A stretch of DNA of 6,720 nucleotides, taken from contig CACXYG010000078.1 in NCBI GenBank assembly GCA_902771745.1, positions 1 to 6,720 on the forward strand, in the 5' to 3' direction. The translations under genes were made by a program, and so were the position numbers. This DNA is from an uncultured Erysipelotrichaceae bacterium (GTDB lineage: Bacteria; Bacillota_I; Bacilli_A; RFN20; CAG-288). Below the pieces are notes generated by a model. The model searched no databases, was not told where the DNA came from, and worked only from the letters and a program-made list of their open reading frames with translations. Below, in pieces: positions 5,460-6,720 of the stretch (within the stretch, counting starts at the first letter, position 1; the number at the start of each line of letters is the position of its first letter).

Positions 5460-6720
5460 ATGAAATCCAAAAACTTATTAACAAGTGTCTTAGCGATTGC
5501 TTCACTTGCCTTAACCGCTTGTGGCGGTTCCACTTCTTCTTCTTCTTCTGCTGAAACGACTTCTTCCAGCACTGCTGAAAAAGTTACGTTGAACATGTCT
5601 GTCTACTATGACAACAACGATAGACACATGAAGTTCATTGAAGGTGCCGCTGCTAAGTTGCCATACTCTTCTTTGGATGGTACTACTTACAAGGCTGATG
5701 ACTTCAAGCCAGTCTGGAAAGCAATCCAGAAGAACCTTGGTTTTTCCATCAATGACGTTTCTCCAACTGGTAAGGTTTCCATCAAGGATAACTTCTCTAC
5801 CTTAGTCTCCTCTGGCTTCAAGGCCAACGATGTTGTCGTTGATATGGCTCAGGGTAACTCCGATCAAATCTTATCTGAAGGTACCACCAATGGCACGATT
5901 CTCGATTTGAACGCTCATCTTAATGAGATGCCAAACTTCAAGCAGTTCTTAAACGACAATCCAGCTGTTAAGAAGACTATCTCTTCTGCTGAAGGTAAGA
6001 TCTTCTATGCTCCATACTTCGATGGTTTCGACGATCTTGAACGTATGATCATGGTCCGTCAGGATTGGGTTGAAAAGCTTCTCGATGGCGCTGATGCTCC
6101 AGCTGGTTTAAATACCACTGCAGTTGATGCTTCTCACTACACTCCATTCTATTCAAATGGTGTTACCAGCACCATCAAGGTTCTTAACAAGGCCGATGAA
6201 ACTGCTGATGGCACTACTACCATCAATAAGACCTACACTGCTGCTCAGAACATCATCAAGCAGATGAATGATGCTTCCAGTTTAACTGGTGCTTCCGCTG
6301 TCCAGATGTTAAGAGACTACATCGATGCTGTCTATGGCTCCACTTATGGCACCAAGAGATCTGAACTCTTCGTTGGTGGTAAAGCTGTCTATGATATCGA
6401 TGAATTAGTCGCCTTAATGCGTTGCGTCAAGGCTAACGCCGCCTTCTTAACTGGCGTTGCTGATGCTGAAATCATCCCATTCTTCCCAAGAGCCAAGACC
6501 TCTGACCGTACTACCGATTTATATCGTTTCTTACAGTTCTTCGGTATCCGTGGTACTGAATCCAGAAAAGAATGGATGTATGTTGATAACACCACTGGCA
6601 AGTTAGTTGATGCTCGTGGTACTGAAGAATTCGCTGACGGCCTTGAAAAGCTTCATGAAATGTATGAAGAAGGCCTCATCATGAAGAACTTCACCACTGC
6701 TGAAGGTGGAGCGATGACGT
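5460..6720 (+). CDS. Extracellular solute-binding lipoprotein of the sugar ABC importer, 3' truncated by window edge
   Basis: The surface-anchored receptor that captures the oligosaccharide and delivers it to the LplB/YtcP pore. The frame is open from ATG 5460 to the end of the window (420 codons); LplA-like proteins are usually about 500-600 residues. The N-terminus has K2/K4, a hydrophobic core (L6-L18) and the lipobox L18-T-A-C21, so C21 should be lipidated after signal peptidase II cleavage. Residues 24-38 form a Ser/Thr-rich linker including five consecutive serines encoded by a TCT run. The mature domain begins near EKVTLNMSVYYDNN and has the alternating hydrophobic/polar pattern of family 1 binding proteins, including GKIFYAPYFDGF and VRQDWVEKL blocks. 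GGGGG at 5445-5449 lies 10 nt before the ATG. It follows both permease genes and is probably in the same operon. The ligand is not readable from sequence. A pectic oligosaccharide is inferred from the neighbourhood. Confidence 0.92.
   Translation, partial: MKSKNLLTSVLAIASLALTACGGSTSSSSSAETTSSSTAEKVTLNMSVYYDNNDRHMKFIEGAAAKLPYSSLDGTTYKADDFKPVWKAIQKNLGFSINDVSPTGKVSIKDNFSTLVSSGFKANDVVVDMAQGNSDQILSEGTTNGTILDLNAHLNEMPNFKQFLNDNPAVKKTISSAEGKIFYAPYFDGFDDLERMIMVRQDWVEKLLDGADAPAGLNTTAVDASHYTPFYSNGVTSTIKVLNKADETADGTTTINKTYTAAQNIIKQMNDASSLTGASAVQMLRDYIDAVYGSTYGTKRSELFVGGKAVYDIDELVALMRCVKANAAFLTGVADAEIIPFFPRAKTSDRTTDLYRFLQFFGIRGTESRKEWMYVDNTTGKLVDARGTEEFADGLEKLHEMYEEGLIMKNFTTAEGGAMT

Noticed and set aside
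5533..5549. CTT/TCT microsatellite as a phase-variation switch
   Set aside because: The unit is three bases, so length change would only alter the number of linker serines and not the frame.
5354..5554. Open frame overlapping the end of the YtcP-like gene and the start of the lipoprotein
   Set aside because: It is an out-of-frame shadow: the lipoprotein frame from 5460 has a ribosome site, signal peptide and lipobox.
6389..6601. Minus-strand open frame inside the lipoprotein gene
   Set aside because: It is antisense to a clear coding frame, with no ribosome site and no recognisable protein features.
1..6720. Absence of TGA stop codons as a sign of a recoded (Mycoplasma-type) genetic code
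   Set aside because: Only six stops are visible (four TAA, two TAG) and the Trp codons read are TGG, so the sample says nothing either way.
1..6720. CRISPR array, insertion sequence, tRNA, rRNA or phage genes
   Set aside because: No spaced repeats, transposase, terminal inverted repeats or RNA-gene signatures were seen on either strand.

Overview
The window looks like part of a carbohydrate (pectin and hexuronate) utilisation locus from a low-to-moderate GC Firmicute. Support comes from strong AGGAGG-type ribosome binding sites, an orphan LplB/YtcP-type sugar ABC permease pair with no ATPase gene beside it, a Gram-positive lipoprotein with a Ser/Thr-rich linker, a CcpA-type cre match, and Trp encoded by TGG in the genes read. 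The Ser-rich linker and codon style (many C-ending codons with AGA arginine) recall gut or rumen Bacilli of the Erysipelotrichia/RFN20/Acholeplasma-like groups, but that placement is an inference.

Layout. (1) 1-363 (+): the C-terminal quarter of uronate isomerase UxaC. (2) 376-412: a hairpin with U-tracts on both strands, shared by two convergent genes. (3) 1387-419 (-): a family-8 carbohydrate esterase (pectin methylesterase) with no signal peptide. (4) A 57-bp divergent gap, then 1445-2272 (+): a xylose-isomerase-like TIM-barrel sugar isomerase/epimerase, closed by a rho-independent terminator at 2306-2339. (5) 2340-2591: a dense control region with a 12-bp perfect palindrome on a candidate promoter, an orphan Shine-Dalgarno sequence, a second extended -10 promoter and a perfect cre match. 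(6) 2592 to beyond 6720 (+): an apparent operon of an unrecognised six-helix membrane protein with a charged cytoplasmic tail, the permease genes lplB-like and ytcP-like, and a substrate-binding lipoprotein that runs off the window.

How the genes may fit together (inference): the lipoprotein captures an oligosaccharide, probably of pectic origin, and the LplB/YtcP pore imports it using an ATPase encoded elsewhere. The cytosolic esterase removes methyl groups from imported oligogalacturonides, and UxaC and the sugar isomerase feed released uronates into central metabolism. The control region would combine substrate-specific repression at the palindrome with catabolite repression at the cre. 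The least explained item is the membrane protein that opens the transporter operon: it overlaps the first permease gene by 14 bp and resembles no family I can name with confidence.
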